Source: CAIWAH01 sp964602595 (GTDB lineage: Bacteria; Verrucomicrobiota; Verrucomicrobiia; Limisphaerales; UBA9464). Taken from it: 64,000 nt of DNA. The translations under genes were made by a program, and so were the position numbers. Below the pieces are notes generated by a model. The model was not told where the DNA came from and did no database searches. It saw only the letters and a program-made list of their open reading frames with translations. The stretch is from the NCBI GenBank assembly GCA_964602595.1, contig CAZRRO010000003.1, positions 1 to 64,000 on the forward strand, given 5' to 3'. This document shows positions 25,355-33,853 of the stretch, in pieces (position 1 is the first letter of the stretch; each line of letters opens with the position of its first letter).

Positions 25355-26287
25355 ATGACCATCCTGCGCGCCGAACACCTCGGCATGTGTTTCGGAGTCC
25401 GTGACGCCATCGCCCTGGCCCACGCCGAAGCCGCCCGCCAGCCCGTCACCGTGCTCGGTGACCTCGTCCACAACGACACCGTGCTCGCCGACCTGCGCTC
25501 GCGCGGCGTCCGGTTAGAGCGTGACCTCGATGCGGTGCAAACCGGCACCGTGATCATCACGGCCCACGGCACCAGCAACCGACGCCTGGCGGAGGTCCGT
25601 GAGCGTGGCCACCGCGTGCTGGAGGCGACCTGTCCGCTCGTCCACTTCGCCCACCGGGCGCTGGCCGAACTTGTCTCGCGCGGCCTCCACCCGGTGGTCA
25701 TCGGCCAGCGCGACCACATCGAGGTCCGCGGCCTCACCGGCGACTTCCCGCACGCCGACATAGTCCTGAGTGAGGTCGACATCGACGCCCTCCCGGAACG
25801 TCCCGGCTTCGGGGTCGCGTCCCAGACGACGCAACCCATCGCGCGGGTTCGTGAACTGGTCGCCTATCTGCGCAACCGCTTCCCCGCCAGTGAAGTGGTC
25901 TTCCGCGACACCGTCTGCCAGCCGACCAAGCAGCGCCAGTCCGCCGCCGAAGAACTCGCGCAACGCAGCGACGTCGTGATCGTGATCGGCGGCGCGCACA
26001 GCAACAACACCCGCCAGCTCGTCGCCACCTGCGGCCGCTTCTGCGACCGCGTGTATCACGTCCAGACCGCGGGCGACCTGGACCCGGCGTGGTTCCAGGC
26101 CGAGGACACGGTGGGCCTGACCGCTGGCACCAGCACGCCGGACTCCACGATCCAAGCCGTCGAGGCTGCGTTGCGTCGATTGGAGCGCGGCTCCCCGAGC
26201 CGCGAGTCCCAACCACTTCTCGCGACTCAGAGGGTCGCACTTCCGGGCGCGAGTGCCTTGGCCGGTGCGGCCCACCACGGAACATGA
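25355..26287 (+). CDS. ispH: IspH/LytB-type 4-hydroxy-3-methylbut-2-enyl diphosphate reductase
   Basis: A 310-residue member of the IspH family, the [4Fe-4S] enzyme that makes IPP and DMAPP from HMBPP in the last step of the non-mevalonate pathway. All three cluster cysteines are present (Cys12, Cys93, Cys188), with substrate-binding His39, His71, His121, Glu123 (DHIEVRG), Thr159 (SQTTQP), the SNN segment at 216-218 and GLTAGTSTP. About 34 residues after residue 276 (ERGSPSRESQ...) are encoded by a family B repeat and are not family sequence; the ancestral stop was probably displaced. Whether this is the only IspH of the genome or a specialised paralogue cannot be told here. It is preceded by a shared operator. 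Confidence 0.88.
   Translation: MTILRAEHLGMCFGVRDAIALAHAEAARQPVTVLGDLVHNDTVLADLRSRGVRLERDLDAVQTGTVIITAHGTSNRRLAEVRERGHRVLEATCPLVHFAHRALAELVSRGLHPVVIGQRDHIEVRGLTGDFPHADIVLSEVDIDALPERPGFGVASQTTQPIARVRELVAYLRNRFPASEVVFRDTVCQPTKQRQSAAEELAQRSDVVIVIGGAHSNNTRQLVATCGRFCDRVYHVQTAGDLDPAWFQAEDTVGLTAGTSTPDSTIQAVEAALRRLERGSPSRESQPLLATQRVALPGASALAGAAHHGT
26182..26245. repeat. inverted hairpin repeat, family B copy 2, inside a gene end
   Basis: GCGGCTCCCCGAGCCGC (26187-26203) and GCGACTCAGAGGGTCGC (26222-26238, one T-G pair) are family B hairpins. The left arm has the flanks GGAGC and GAGTCCC as in the copy at 7770. Both lie within the 3' end of the ispH-like reading frame and encode its extra C-terminal tail. 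Confidence 0.75.
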
Positions 26288-26297
26288 GCACCACTCC

Positions 26298-26765
<468 letters not shown>

Positions 26766-26821
26766 CCCAACCCGCAACGAACCGGCGCCCGAGTCACCTC
26801 CCGCCGAACTCCTTTCCTCCC

Positions 26822-28270
26822 ATGACCGAACGCAGCCGCCTCCTTGTCGTCACCGCCTTCGCCCTTGCCATGGCCTGGGTCGAGAGCGCGGTGGTCTTCT
26901 ACCTCCGCACGATGATTGACCGGATCGAACCGTATCAGCCGAATCCGTTGCCGATTGTCGGCGGACTGGCCGGCGCCGAACTCGTCCGCGAAGCCGCCAC
27001 CATCGTCATGCTCGCCGCGGCCGGCTGGCTGGCTGGCTGGAACTTCCGCGCGCGGTTCGGCTACTTCTTGGTCGCCTTCGGCGTGTGGGACCTCGGCTAC
27101 TACGCGTTCCTCAAGGTGCTGACCGGTTGGCCGCACTCGCCGCTCGACTGGGACATTCTCTTCCTCCTGCCGCTGCCGTGGTGGGGGCCGGTGCTGGCGC
27201 CGTCGCTCATCGCCGCGCTCATGATCGGTGTGGGCTGCCTGATCACGCAGACCGAATCCTGTTCGCGCCAGTGCTGGCCCCAGGCGAAGTCGTGGATCGC
27301 CGCGACCATCGGCGCGGGGTTGGCCCTGTTCGTTTTCATGCAGGACGCCCTTCAGGTTGCCGGCGGCGGCGAAGCCGCATTGCGTGAATTGCTGCCCGTC
27401 ACCTTCAACTGGCCACTGTTCCTCCCCGCGCTGGCGCTCATGGCGGTGCCATTGTTGGAACTCCTTTCCCAACGCACCACCGGACCCGGCAATCCGGAAT
27501 CCACGCTGAACCACGCCCGCTGGCTCCGGCATTTCCAACGCAATCGCGAGAACCGTCCCGAGCCCGACTGGAACGCACCCGTCACCATGTCGCCGAGACG
27601 CATCGCGGCGATGCTGCCTTCGCTGGAACAGTTCCAATTCGGTGACGGTGGTGGTCCGGCCTCCTTGATCGCCCTCGACGCCGACGGCTACCGCAATCAA
27701 TCGCCCGAACTGCGCGCCATCGTGGACCATTGGTTCGCCGAAGAGGCCGGACACGCGCGCCTTCTGAGCCACGCCGTGCGCCGATTCGGCGGCCGACGCA
27801 TCGAATCACACTGGAGCTTCACTGCCTTCTGCGCCTGCCGCCGCTGGCTCGGAGTGCGTTTCGAACTTCAGGTGCTGCTGATCACCGAGATCGTCAGCAC
27901 GGGCTACTACCGCGTGTTACGACGCCATGCCGATGACCCGGCGGTTCGCGCCATGTGCTCGCTAATCCTGCGAGATGAAGCGGGCCATGTGCATTTCCAC
28001 CGTGACCGGTTGGCGACCGATGGACGCACGCGGGGCTGGTTCTGGCGGGCGCAGTTCTGGCTCTGTGGACATGCGGCCGCGACCGTGCTGTGGCTCAGCC
28101 ATCGCCGTTGCCTGACCACTCTGGGTGGAAGCGCGGGGGAATACTTCCGCGAAGCGCGCCTCGAAATTGCCCGCTTCGTCCGCCTGCTGGGTCGCGAACC
28201 GTCGGTCCGCCGAAAGGGCGCATCAATCCGTCTCGCCTCGCTTCAGCCCGCCAGTTCGGCCGGCGCGTGA
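26822..28270 (+). CDS. fusion: membrane domain + ferritin-like di-iron domain
   Basis: A 482-residue two-part protein. Residues 1-215 have about six membrane segments and conserved-looking WVESAVVFYLRTMI, FGVWDLGYYAFL and WPHSPLDWDILFLLPLPWWGP, a family otherwise found as a free-standing protein. Residues 250-460 form a helical ferritin-like domain with two Glu-Ala-Gly-His sites (308-311 and 386-389) and Glu356 in LLITEIVSTGYY, with Glu269 a possible fourth carboxylate. This fits a di-iron four-helix bundle. The polar linker at about 216-250 (LLSQRTTGPGNPE) joins them in one frame with no sign of a frameshift. An oxidase or hydroxylase acting on a membrane substrate is a reasonable guess. Confidence 0.72.
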   Translation: MTERSRLLVVTAFALAMAWVESAVVFYLRTMIDRIEPYQPNPLPIVGGLAGAELVREAATIVMLAAAGWLAGWNFRARFGYFLVAFGVWDLGYYAFLKVLTGWPHSPLDWDILFLLPLPWWGPVLAPSLIAALMIGVGCLITQTESCSRQCWPQAKSWIAATIGAGLALFVFMQDALQVAGGGEAALRELLPVTFNWPLFLPALALMAVPLLELLSQRTTGPGNPESTLNHARWLRHFQRNRENRPEPDWNAPVTMSPRRIAAMLPSLEQFQFGDGGGPASLIALDADGYRNQSPELRAIVDHWFAEEAGHARLLSHAVRRFGGRRIESHWSFTAFCACRRWLGVRFELQVLLITEIVSTGYYRVLRRHADDPAVRAMCSLILRDEAGHVHFHRDRLATDGRTRGWFWRAQFWLCGHAAATVLWLSHRRCLTTLGGSAGEYFREARLEIARFVRLLGREPSVRRKGASIRLASLQPASSAGA

Positions 28271-28320
28271 ACGTGCCGATTGAACGGCCAATCGGTCCAA
28301 ATCCTCAAAACCAGCCTCCC

Positions 28321-29034
28321 ATGACCACAGCGCTCTCCCCGGCGAGTCCCGGGCAATTGCCCGTGCTGTTGCGCGGCGAACCGGCCTCGGTGCGTGGCTG
28401 GGTCGAACACTGGAGCAACGCCCGCCTCGCGCTCTGCCTCGGCGTGATCGTCGTCGGCGCTGGCATCTACGGCGCGGCCATCGGACTGTGGCGTTCCGGC
28501 GAACAGGCGCTGTTCACCGCGATCAAGTTCCCGCTCATCCTGCTGCTCACCACCGCCGGCAACGCGCTGCTCAACGGCGTCCTCGCGCCGCTGCTCGGCC
28601 TGAACCTGACGCTGCGCCAGGCCAGCATCGCCATCCTGCTCAGCTTCACCATCGCGGCGACGATCCTCGCCGCGTTCGCGCCGCTGGTGTTCTTCCTTGT
28701 GTGGAACGTGCCGCCGCTCACCTCGCCGGAAGTGCGCGACGCCTACGCCGTCATCCAGCTTTCGCAGGTCGGCCTGATCGCCTTCGCCGGCATCGTAGCC
28801 AATGTGCGCCTCCTGCAATTGCTCCGCGAACTGGCCGGCAGCCGCGCCACCGCGACGCGCATCCTCGTCGCCTGGCTTGCCGGCAACTTGCTCCTCGGCA
28901 CCCAACTCACCTGGATTGCCCGTCCGTTCTTCGGCTCGCCGAATCTGCCCGTGCAGTTCTTCCGGGCGGATGCGCTGAAAGGGAACTTCTTCGAGTCCGT
29001 GCTCTACAACGCCCGCCGACTGTTCACCGAGTAA
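28321..29034 (+). CDS. YIP1-like multi-pass membrane protein
   Basis: A 237-residue protein with about six membrane segments; ATG 28321 starts the family sequence although the frame is open upstream. A cytosolic N terminus with VRGWVEHWSNARLALCLGV leads into IYGAAIGLWRSGEQALFTAIKFPLILLL, a segment typical of bacterial YIP1-like proteins. The next gene encodes a paralogue with the same segment order. No catalytic motif. It follows the di-iron fusion gene by 50 bases on the same strand. Confidence 0.62.
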   Translation: MTTALSPASPGQLPVLLRGEPASVRGWVEHWSNARLALCLGVIVVGAGIYGAAIGLWRSGEQALFTAIKFPLILLLTTAGNALLNGVLAPLLGLNLTLRQASIAILLSFTIAATILAAFAPLVFFLVWNVPPLTSPEVRDAYAVIQLSQVGLIAFAGIVANVRLLQLLRELAGSRATATRILVAWLAGNLLLGTQLTWIARPFFGSPNLPVQFFRADALKGNFFESVLYNARRLFTE

Positions 29035-29097
29035 TGGCCTTCAGCCCGTATGCCCATCGAAACCAGGAATCCCTAACCGTCCTCACAGTAGCACCGT

Positions 29098-29841
29098 ATG
29101 AACACTGAACCGCTCCCTCCTGCCCTGCCACCGGCGTTGCCTGGTCCGGCGCAAACTGAAGCCGCCGAAACCGCCCCTGTCTCCGGCATCGGCGGCACAC
29201 TCGAAGCCCTGCTGCGTCGTCCGCGCAGCGTGCTCCACCACCTCCATCAACCCGGCTCCGGGCAGCTCACGGGCCTGATGCTCCTGCTCGCGCTGGTCGG
29301 CGCGGCCGGATACGGGCTGATTGTTGGATCGTTCTCGGGCGGCATCCAGTTCTGGGCCGCGCCGCTCAAGATTGCCGGCGGCCTCGGCGTGTGCGGCCTC
29401 ATCTGCCTGCCAAGCCTCTACGTGTTCGCCTGCCTCACGGGTTCAACCGCCCGGTTCGTCGACGTCGCCGGGATGGTCGCCGGTTTGCTCGCGCTCATGG
29501 CGGTGCTGCTCGTCAGCTTCGGACCGGTGGCGTGGGTCTTCTCGCAATCCACCGAGTCGGTCGTGGCGATGGGGCTGCTGCACCTCGTCTTCTGGCTGAT
29601 CGCGACGCTGTTCGGGGCGCGGTTCATGCATCAGGGCATGGCCCGCCTCGGCGCCCGCAGCGAAGGCGCGTTCTATTTCTGGATCTGCCTGTTCGTCGTC
29701 GTGGCGCTCCAGATGACCACCGCACTGCGCCCAATCATCGGCAAGGCGGACACGCTGTTGCCCACGGAGAAAAAGTTCTTCCTCCAGCACTGGGGCGACT
29801 CGATGCGGGCCGGAGATGTGCCGGTGGAAGATGCCCGATAG
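29098..29841 (+). CDS. second YIP1-like membrane protein (paralogue)
   Basis: A 247-residue protein with a Pro/Ala-rich cytosolic N terminus (about 1-50) and six membrane segments. The block GYGLIVGSFSGGIQFWAAPLKI followed by GLICLPSLYVFACLTG corresponds to the matching block in the preceding protein, so the pair arose by duplication. Its C terminus is longer and charged (PTEKKFFLQHWGDSM). Function unknown; tight same-strand clustering suggests the two act together. Confidence 0.62.
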   Translation: MNTEPLPPALPPALPGPAQTEAAETAPVSGIGGTLEALLRRPRSVLHHLHQPGSGQLTGLMLLLALVGAAGYGLIVGSFSGGIQFWAAPLKIAGGLGVCGLICLPSLYVFACLTGSTARFVDVAGMVAGLLALMAVLLVSFGPVAWVFSQSTESVVAMGLLHLVFWLIATLFGARFMHQGMARLGARSEGAFYFWICLFVVVALQMTTALRPIIGKADTLLPTEKKFFLQHWGDSMRAGDVPVEDAR

Positions 29842-29856
29842 GCCGACCCACAGCGA

Positions 29857-31110
29857 ATGATCGGAACCAATGTTCTGATTTGGCGCTCGGCGCCCCAAGC
29901 ATTCTTCACCGTGAATCCGAACTTCATCGAACACACTCGCGCGTTCGGCCGCACTCTGGCCTGCCTCGCCGCCGCCGCAGTGATCTGGCTGCCCAGCGTG
30001 CATTTCCTCTTCCGTCCAACGCAGTCCGAGCAGCCGCAACTCCATGGCCCGGTTTCGCCGTGGGCCCGCGAACTCGCCGCCCGGCACCTCGCCCTGTGGA
30101 CCCAGCCCGAAGCCAAGGCGGCCGAACTCGACCGGATGCGCCGCAGCAACGCCGAGTGGGATTTCATGGGGCGCACCTTCCTCGCGCTGTCGCTGTGCGA
30201 GATGTCCCTGCGCGAACCGGCGTCGCAGGCCCGATGGCTGCCAGTCGTGGATGCCATCATCGCGGAAACGCTCCGGCTTGAACGCGAGCACGGCAGTTAC
30301 TTCTTCCTGATGCCCTACGCCCAAGCGCGGCCGTTTGTGCAACAGCCCGTCCGCAGTCTGTTCCTTGATTCCGAGATCGCGCTGATGCTCGCCGCCCGCG
30401 GACTGGTGGCCGAGCAACAGGAATTGCGCCGCGAACTGACCAACCGCGTGGGTCACATCGTGGAACGCATTGGCCGCAGTTCGCATCGGGTTGCGGAAAG
30501 CTATCCGGACGAATGCTGGACCTTTGACCATGTCATGGCGCTCGCCGCACTGCGTTGCACGGACGCGCTCACCGGGTCCGATCACGCCGCCTTCTGTCGC
30601 GACTGGCTCGCGATGGCAAAGCGCGACCTGATCCACCAACCCAGCGGGCTGCTGATCTCTAGCTTCACCACCGAGACCGTCCCCCTGGATGGACCGGAAG
30701 GATCCACCGTCTGGCTTGCCGCGCACTGTCTGCGGCTATTGGACCCGGCATTTGCCCGTGATCAGTTTGCTCGGGCAAAACGGGAACTCGGCCGCGAACT
30801 CTGCGGCTTTTCCTGGTCGCGCGAATGGCCTCGCTCCTGGCGAGGCCCGGCCGACATCGATTCGGGTGCCGTAATCCCCGGCCTCGACGTCAGTGCCGGC
30901 GGCAGCGGACTCGCCTTCGTAGCGGCGGCAACATTCGGCGACGAAGCGATGTTTCGCTCGCTCCGAACAACGCTCGACTTCGCCGCGTTTCCCGCGCGGA
31001 AAGACGGCCAACTCCGCTACTGCGCCAGCAATCAGGTCGGAGATGCGGCGCTGCTCTACGCCGCCGTGCTCGGCCCGCTGTGGGACAAGGTGGAAGGCAA
31101 ATTTCGATGA
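29857..31110 (+). CDS. anchored linalool dehydratase/isomerase-like protein
   Basis: A 417-residue protein: one membrane anchor near residues 32-50 (TLACLAAAAVIWLPSVHFLF), then a helical domain resembling the (alpha/alpha)6 barrel of the LinDI family. Recognisable parts are WDFMGRTFLALSL, YPDECWTFDHVMALAALRC, the block DWLAMAKRDLIHQPSG, TVWLAAHCLRLLDPAFA and GGSGLAFVAAATFGD. The match is to the general pattern recalled from linalool dehydratase/isomerase, so fold-level rather than substrate-level. It would act outside the cytoplasm. Its stop overlaps the next gene's ATG by four bases. An ispH-like gene 4.5 kb upstream makes an isoprenoid link tempting but unproven. Confidence 0.55.
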   Translation: MIGTNVLIWRSAPQAFFTVNPNFIEHTRAFGRTLACLAAAAVIWLPSVHFLFRPTQSEQPQLHGPVSPWARELAARHLALWTQPEAKAAELDRMRRSNAEWDFMGRTFLALSLCEMSLREPASQARWLPVVDAIIAETLRLEREHGSYFFLMPYAQARPFVQQPVRSLFLDSEIALMLAARGLVAEQQELRRELTNRVGHIVERIGRSSHRVAESYPDECWTFDHVMALAALRCTDALTGSDHAAFCRDWLAMAKRDLIHQPSGLLISSFTTETVPLDGPEGSTVWLAAHCLRLLDPAFARDQFARAKRELGRELCGFSWSREWPRSWRGPADIDSGAVIPGLDVSAGGSGLAFVAAATFGDEAMFRSLRTTLDFAAFPARKDGQLRYCASNQVGDAALLYAAVLGPLWDKVEGKFR

Positions 31111-31454
31111 AACGAATCCGTTCCATTCTCCAAGCCGCAACGTTCACGCCCACGGGACTATGTGTCTGGGCAGGTGCAGTTACCGTGGCCTTCGCCCTCG
31201 CGCATCTCGCCGGCTGGCGGGAGCAGGTGACGATCCTTTCGGGAACGCTTCCGACCGGCAGCTCGTGGGTGACAGCGCAGTTCAAGGCCGCCGCCTATTT
31301 TGCCACCTACTTCGGGGCCGTGCTCGGCGCGCCGATTCTCCTGCTGGCGGCAGCGTTGCTGAAACTATGGGCAGGCCGGAACGGTGGCTTTCCAGCCACC
31401 AAGACCGCGCGGCTGGAAAGTCGCCCCTCCGGAATGCGACCGACCACTCGGTGA
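31107..31454 (+). CDS. small membrane protein with repeat-derived tail
   Basis: A 115-residue protein with two membrane segments (LCVWAGAVTVAFALAHLAGW and YFATYFGAVLGAPILLLAAAL). The last 27 or so residues (GRNGGFPATKTARLESR...) are encoded by an inverted family D repeat and have no family character; the original stop was probably lost to its insertion. The gene is translationally coupled to the upstream LinDI-like gene by an ATGA overlap. No function can be assigned. Confidence 0.55.
   Translation: MKRIRSILQAATFTPTGLCVWAGAVTVAFALAHLAGWREQVTILSGTLPTGSSWVTAQFKAAAYFATYFGAVLGAPILLLAAALLKLWAGRNGGFPATKTARLESRPSGMRPTTR
31378..31430. repeat. inverted hairpin repeat, family D, inside a gene end
   Basis: GGTGGCTTTCCAGCCACC (31383-31400; stem 7 bp, loop TTCC) and GCGGCTGGAAAGTCGC (31409-31424; stem 6 bp with one G-T pair, loop GGAA) form close inverted arms; the loops are complementary and CTTTCCAGCC is shared when both are read the same way. 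The element lies within the 3' end of the 31107 gene. Confidence 0.65.
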
Positions 31455-31468
31455 ACCGCTCAATTTCC

Positions 31469-32206
31469 ATGCATCGTTGGTTCAATCACGTTGTCCCGCT
31501 GAGGGCCGCCCTTGATTGGCTCTGGCAATTCGCCCTGCGCCATCGGGCCGCTTTGGCCGGCACCGCGTTCGGCTTGGTGCTGCTGAATGTGCGCTGGCGG
31601 TTCAGCGGGCACTTCCAGTTTGGGTTCCTGGTGTGGAACCTGTTCCTCGCCTGGCTGCCGTTGGGCTTCGCCGAACTGCTCGCGGTCCGGCTGAAGCAGG
31701 AACCGTGGCTTCGTCCTACGAACCTCGCGCTGGGCGTGGCGTGGCTGCTGTTCTTTCCCAACGCGCCGTATCTGCTCACCGACGTGCTCCACTGGCATCC
31801 GCGCCGCGATGCGCCGCCTTGGCTGGACCTCATGCTGCTCCTGCACTTCGCCCTGCTGGGCACCGCGCTGGGTTTCGCGTCGCTCCGCGTCGTGCGCCGG
31901 GTGGTGGCGGCGCGCTGCGGGCCGTGGGTGGCGCATGGCTTCACCGTGGCCGCGTTGTTGGCGGCGAGCTTCGGCATCTACCTCGGCCGCTTCCAGCGCT
32001 GGAACAGTTGGAGCGTGCTCACCGCCCCGAGCCGGCTTTCGGCCGACATCGTCAGCCGGTTCTTCTGGCCCTGGGACCACCCGCGCACCTGGGGCTTCAC
32101 GCTGGCGATGACCGGCGTGTTGCTGACGCTGTGGTGGGCGTGGAATGCTGACTCAACGCCTACAGCAAAGCTGGAGAACAGATGCTTCACAGGGACGGAA
32201 TCCTGA
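31469..32206 (+). CDS. DUF1361 membrane protein
   Basis: A 245-residue protein; ATG 31469 starts the family sequence. The DUF1361 pattern is clear: FLVWNLFLAWLPLGFAELLA, then AWLLFFPNAPYLLTDVLHW, WLDLMLLLHFALLG and SFGIYLGRFQRWNSW. Six or seven membrane segments. Function of DUF1361 is unknown. The last 20 residues (STPTAKLENRCFTGTES) are less conserved-looking. It continues the membrane-protein cluster. Confidence 0.82.
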   Translation: MHRWFNHVVPLRAALDWLWQFALRHRAALAGTAFGLVLLNVRWRFSGHFQFGFLVWNLFLAWLPLGFAELLAVRLKQEPWLRPTNLALGVAWLLFFPNAPYLLTDVLHWHPRRDAPPWLDLMLLLHFALLGTALGFASLRVVRRVVAARCGPWVAHGFTVAALLAASFGIYLGRFQRWNSWSVLTAPSRLSADIVSRFFWPWDHPRTWGFTLAMTGVLLTLWWAWNADSTPTAKLENRCFTGTES

Positions 32207-32221
32207 CCAAACCTGTGCAAA

Positions 32222-33271
32222 ATGAAGGCGCTCACAAAATTGCTTCTCTTGATGGTGTTGGCCGGAGCGTCGCCTGGATTCCGCCTCGGCGTTCTCATGG
32301 CGGCACCGCCAAGTGCGCGAGAGGTATCCGCGGCGGCCGAGCACGCTGGCTACCGACCGATCCAAAGCCGTTGGCTCGCGACCGGCAGCGATGAAATTCC
32401 CAGTATCGACACCAAGGTCGGGAGCCGCCGTCTGCACTGCATCATCGATACCTTGTGCCCTGTGTCGTTGGTTCGCTCCAACCCGGTAAGGCACCTCCGG
32501 AAGCATTGGGCAGGCAATGACTGCTCCGGCGCCATCACGATGACCTCGGCGGATGGACATGTGTTCGCCCAGGTCCCGTTGGAATGTTTTGACTTCTACT
32601 CGCCGGTTTACGTGAGGCGCATTCGAGCGTCGTCGCCGGTTGGCGCGGGGGCCGTGAAGTTGGAAGGCTCCGACTACGCCCCGAACGGCACTACGGAAGT
32701 ATCGGCCAAAATCAACTGGGACATTGTCCTCGGCTTGGATTTTCTTCTCAGCAACCGGGCCCTGTTGGATTTCCGGGCAAAGCAGGTGTTTATTCCCTCG
32801 GATTCAAGCAATGAAACCGCATCACAACAGCTAGCGGATAAATTGACAGCAATGGGGTTTGCCAGTGTCAGCACCTCAACAGACACGAATGGTTTTGTCT
32901 GCCTCCCGACATTGGTCTCAGGCAGAACCAGCCTGCTGGCCTTGTCGACAACCACCACAGACACTTCATTCGCTCTAAACTTCCTGGAGGAAATCGGGCA
33001 GCGCTCGACCGGCAAGGACTCGGCAATGATTCAATTGTTTTCCGCCAATCAGCCGATCCGACGATGGAAGTGCAAGGAATTCGCCTTCGGGCCATTTCAT
33101 CTCGTTGAGCCAAGTCTCGCGGCGCTCGATCTAACCGACTGGAACATCGGAGCGACGAACAGTTCGGGCCCGGTGGGATTGTTGGGCGCCGACATTCTCT
33201 TTAAGTCCCGCGCCGTGGTTGATTGTGCCGGAGCGCGCGTATTTGTCTGTCCAAAGCCCGCCTCGAACTAG
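32222..33271 (+). CDS. tandem degenerate retropepsin-like protein, secreted
   Basis: A 349-residue protein with a signal peptide (LLLLMVLAGASPGF). Two aspartic-protease-like units are visible. Unit 1 has RLHCIIDTLCPVSLV (Asp76-Thr-Leu where active enzymes have Asp-Thr/Ser-Gly) and the family's closing motif GLDFLLSNRALLDFRAKQVF. Unit 2 has TTDTSFAL (Asp-Thr-Ser) and LLGADILFKSRAVVDCAGARVF. Both lack the glycine of the catalytic triplet, so protease activity is doubtful and a binding role possible. The gene is clearly less GC-rich than its neighbours, suggesting a different history. It sits 15 bases after the DUF1361 gene. Confidence 0.55.
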   Translation: MKALTKLLLLMVLAGASPGFRLGVLMAAPPSAREVSAAAEHAGYRPIQSRWLATGSDEIPSIDTKVGSRRLHCIIDTLCPVSLVRSNPVRHLRKHWAGNDCSGAITMTSADGHVFAQVPLECFDFYSPVYVRRIRASSPVGAGAVKLEGSDYAPNGTTEVSAKINWDIVLGLDFLLSNRALLDFRAKQVFIPSDSSNETASQQLADKLTAMGFASVSTSTDTNGFVCLPTLVSGRTSLLALSTTTTDTSFALNFLEEIGQRSTGKDSAMIQLFSANQPIRRWKCKEFAFGPFHLVEPSLAALDLTDWNIGATNSSGPVGLLGADILFKSRAVVDCAGARVFVCPKPASN

Positions 33272-33288
33272 GTTTTCATCCGCGCAAG

Positions 33289-33804
33289 ATGCCACTCAAC
33301 CGCGCCGACCTCCTCCATCGCCGCCTGCGCCGCTGGACCTGGCTTTTCCTGGTCGGCCTCGTGCTGAGCGGGCTGACGGCCATCCCCATCCAGACGCAGT
33401 TCGACCTCGCGGCCCGCTGGCTGGGCTCGGACTTCAGTGGTGGCGGCCTGGTGCCCGAGTTCGTCGCGCACTGGCTGGCCAAAGCCTACGCCGGGGTCAC
33501 AAAGACGACCGCGCAGGCTCCGTTCGTCTGGTATGGCACCGACTGGCTGGCGTTCGGCCACGTCGCCATCGGACTCGCCTTCATCGGCGCGTTGCGGGAC
33601 CCGGTGCGCAACCGCTGGCTCTACGACTTCGGCCTGCTGGCGTGCGCGGCGGTCATTCCCTGGGCGCTGGTCTTCGGCGCCGTTCGGGACATCCCGTTCT
33701 GGTGGCGGCTGGTGGACTGTTCGTTCGGCGTTTTCGGCGCCCTGCCGCTCTGGTGGTGCCGCCGCTGGGCGCTTGAGTTGGAACATCGTCCGGCAACCGC
33801 CTAA
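33289..33804 (+). CDS. small membrane protein of unknown function
   Basis: A 171-residue protein; ATG 33289 follows the previous stop by 17 bases, while the open frame extends upstream into that gene. About four membrane segments (WLFLVGLVLSGLTAIPIQ, FGHVAIGLAFIGALRD, LYDFGLLACAAVIPWALVFG, FGVFGALPLWW). WYGTDWLAFGH and DIPFWWRLVDCSFG are patterned like a conserved family seen in several phyla. Last gene of the plus-strand membrane cluster; it converges on the haem dehydrogenase gene across a family B hairpin. Confidence 0.62.
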   Translation: MPLNRADLLHRRLRRWTWLFLVGLVLSGLTAIPIQTQFDLAARWLGSDFSGGGLVPEFVAHWLAKAYAGVTKTTAQAPFVWYGTDWLAFGHVAIGLAFIGALRDPVRNRWLYDFGLLACAAVIPWALVFGAVRDIPFWWRLVDCSFGVFGALPLWWCRRWALELEHRPATA

Positions 33805-33810
33805 CGGCGG

Positions 33811-33845
33811 GGAGACTCGCGGCTCAGCGAGCCGCGCTCCCGGGG
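33811..33845. repeat. family B hairpin, single arm
   Basis: GCGGCTCAGCGAGCCGC (33819-33835; 7-bp stem, 3-base loop) with flanks GGAGACTC and GCTCCCGGGG lies in the 49-base gap between converging genes. It matches the right-to-left reading of family B arms, but no partner arm is seen, so it is a solitary copy. A bidirectional terminator role is also possible. Confidence 0.6.
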
Positions 33846-33853
33846 AGGCTGGC

